Source: an uncultured Oscillospiraceae bacterium | GTDB taxonomy: Bacteria > Bacillota > Clostridia > Oscillospirales > Oscillospiraceae | Direction: 5' to 3' | Assembly: GCA_900751035.1 (NCBI GenBank) | Contig: CAADSF010000021.1 | Location: 1 to 25,813 of the forward strand | DNA: 25,813 nt | Part shown: one piece after another, positions 25,167 to 25,813 of the stretch | Numbering within the stretch: the stretch's first letter is position 1 | Layout: every line of letters starts with the position of its first letter | Program-made: the position numbers and the translations under genes | The notes under the pieces: model-generated | Database searches by the model: none | The model's input: only the letters and a program-made list of their open reading frames with translations | Told to the model about the DNA's origin: nothing

Positions 25167-25813
25167 GCAAGATCGATCTGACCATCAACAGGGAAGGCCT
25201 GCTGCACAACATCCAGAAGGCCAAGGAAAACAACATCATCATCCCGACCATCGCCCAGATGCAGAACCCGGACCTGATCCCCGAAAAGATCAAGGAAAAG
25301 CTGACGCACACCGGCCTGTGGGACGTTGACCCTGTGAACCTCTTCCGCATCAACTGGCACAACGAAGCCAAGGAGTCCGGCGGCCTGTACCAGAAGACTC
25401 CGAACTATGTCGAGATCCCGTCCTCCGTTTCCGGCGTTCCGTGCCGCATCCTTGCCATGTCCGGCAAGTGGTTCCCGACCGGCTGCCATAAGGTCGGCGC
25501 TTCCTTCGGCTGCCTGGCCCCGCGTCTCGTGACCGGCCAGTTCGACGCCACCTATCATCACGCTGTGTGGCCCTCCACCGGCAACTACTGCCGCGGCGGC
25601 GCGTTCAACTCCAAGCTGCTGGCCTGCGACTCCGTCGCCATCCTGCCGCAGGATATGTCCAAGGAGCGCTTCGACTGGCTCAAGACCATCGCCGGCCAGA
25701 TCATTGCAACCCCGGGCTGCGAGTCCAACGTCAAGGAAATCTTCGACAAGACCTGGGAGCTCAAGCAGGATCCCAGCATGATGATCTTCAACCAGTTCGC
25801 CGAGATGGGCAAC
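25163..25813 (+). CDS. Fold-type II PLP-dependent enzyme, 3' end outside window
   Basis: The first 217 residues of a cytoplasmic enzyme related to tryptophan synthase beta, threonine synthase and diaminopropionate ammonia-lyase. The predicted Schiff-base lysine is Lys110 in PTGCHKVGASFG. STGNYCRGGAF (138-148) is the usual loop after it in this fold. ATPGCESNVKEIFDK is characteristic of a group annotated as pyridoxal-phosphate-dependent protein subunit beta, with no proven reaction that I know of. The ATG overlaps the regulator's stop (ATGA); AGGAGG lies about 12 bases upstream, a rather long gap. With the YgeY-like hydrolase it suggests an amino-acid degradation route. The gene runs off the window end, so length and C-terminal domain cannot be judged. 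Confidence 0.85.
   Translation, partial: MSKIDLTINREGLLHNIQKAKENNIIIPTIAQMQNPDLIPEKIKEKLTHTGLWDVDPVNLFRINWHNEAKESGGLYQKTPNYVEIPSSVSGVPCRILAMSGKWFPTGCHKVGASFGCLAPRLVTGQFDATYHHAVWPSTGNYCRGGAFNSKLLACDSVAILPQDMSKERFDWLKTIAGQIIATPGCESNVKEIFDKTWELKQDPSMMIFNQFAEMGN

Noticed and set aside
1..25813. CRISPR arrays, insertion sequences, transposases, phage genes or riboswitches
   Set aside because: No regularly spaced repeats, transposase or integrase motifs, or long structured leaders were found on reading both strands.

Overview
The window looks like chromosomal DNA of a moderately GC-rich gut-type Clostridia (Bacillota, probably Oscillospiraceae-like). This is inferred from strong AGGAGG ribosome-binding sites, YesM/YesN two-component regulation, a CUT1 sugar transporter without its own ATPase, DUF975-like and DUF6076-like proteins, and a Clostridia-type MurC. 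The species cannot be named from sequence alone.

Region 1 (1-14443) is a glycan-utilisation locus, preceded by the 3' part of an unrelated zinc-finger gene (2-673). A minus-strand operon reads, in transcription order: sugar-binding lipoprotein (10896-9466), two CUT1 permeases (9384-8470, 8473-7619), two cytoplasmic six-hairpin glycosidase-like proteins (7600-5099, 5092-2942) and a GH112 beta-galactoside phosphorylase (2975-792). It ends at a bidirectional terminator (681-725). The genes are tightly spaced or overlapping, and an intercistronic hairpin follows the binding-protein gene. A divergent YesM-type histidine kinase and YesN-type AraC response regulator (11062-14398) probably control it. 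The inferred logic is extracellular sensing, import of a short oligosaccharide, intracellular trimming by the two GH95-like enzymes (possibly removal of L-fucose or a related sugar), then phosphorolysis of a Gal-beta-1,3-HexNAc or Gal-beta-1,4-rhamnose core to galactose-1-phosphate. The exact substrate is unknown. Both six-hairpin proteins have unusual residues where classical GH95 fucosidases hold their water-activating residues.

Region 2 (about 14450-18800) is visibly more AT-rich. It holds a membrane-anchored PrsA/SurA-like chaperone gene and a large secreted beta-helix protein with three tandem F5/8 type C (CBM32-like) domains. The latter is interrupted by an in-frame TAA at 16625-16627. 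The block abuts the 3' end of a tRNA-Val(CAC) gene, the usual geometry of integrated DNA, but no integrase or attachment repeat was found. Between the terminator ending at 18790 and the tRNA (18791-18891) I see no gene.

Region 3 (18892-22980) is housekeeping: tRNA-Val(CAC), the CCA-adding enzyme gene upstream of it on the same strand, divergent murC, then a DUF975-like membrane protein with a C-terminal zinc ribbon, overlapping by ATGA a 54-residue two-helix membrane protein.

Region 4 (23001-25813) is an amino-acid or nitrogen-compound module: a YgeY-like M20 metallohydrolase, a YheO/DauR-type regulator, and a fold-type II PLP enzyme running off the window end. Three consecutive palindromes precede the regulator's promoter.
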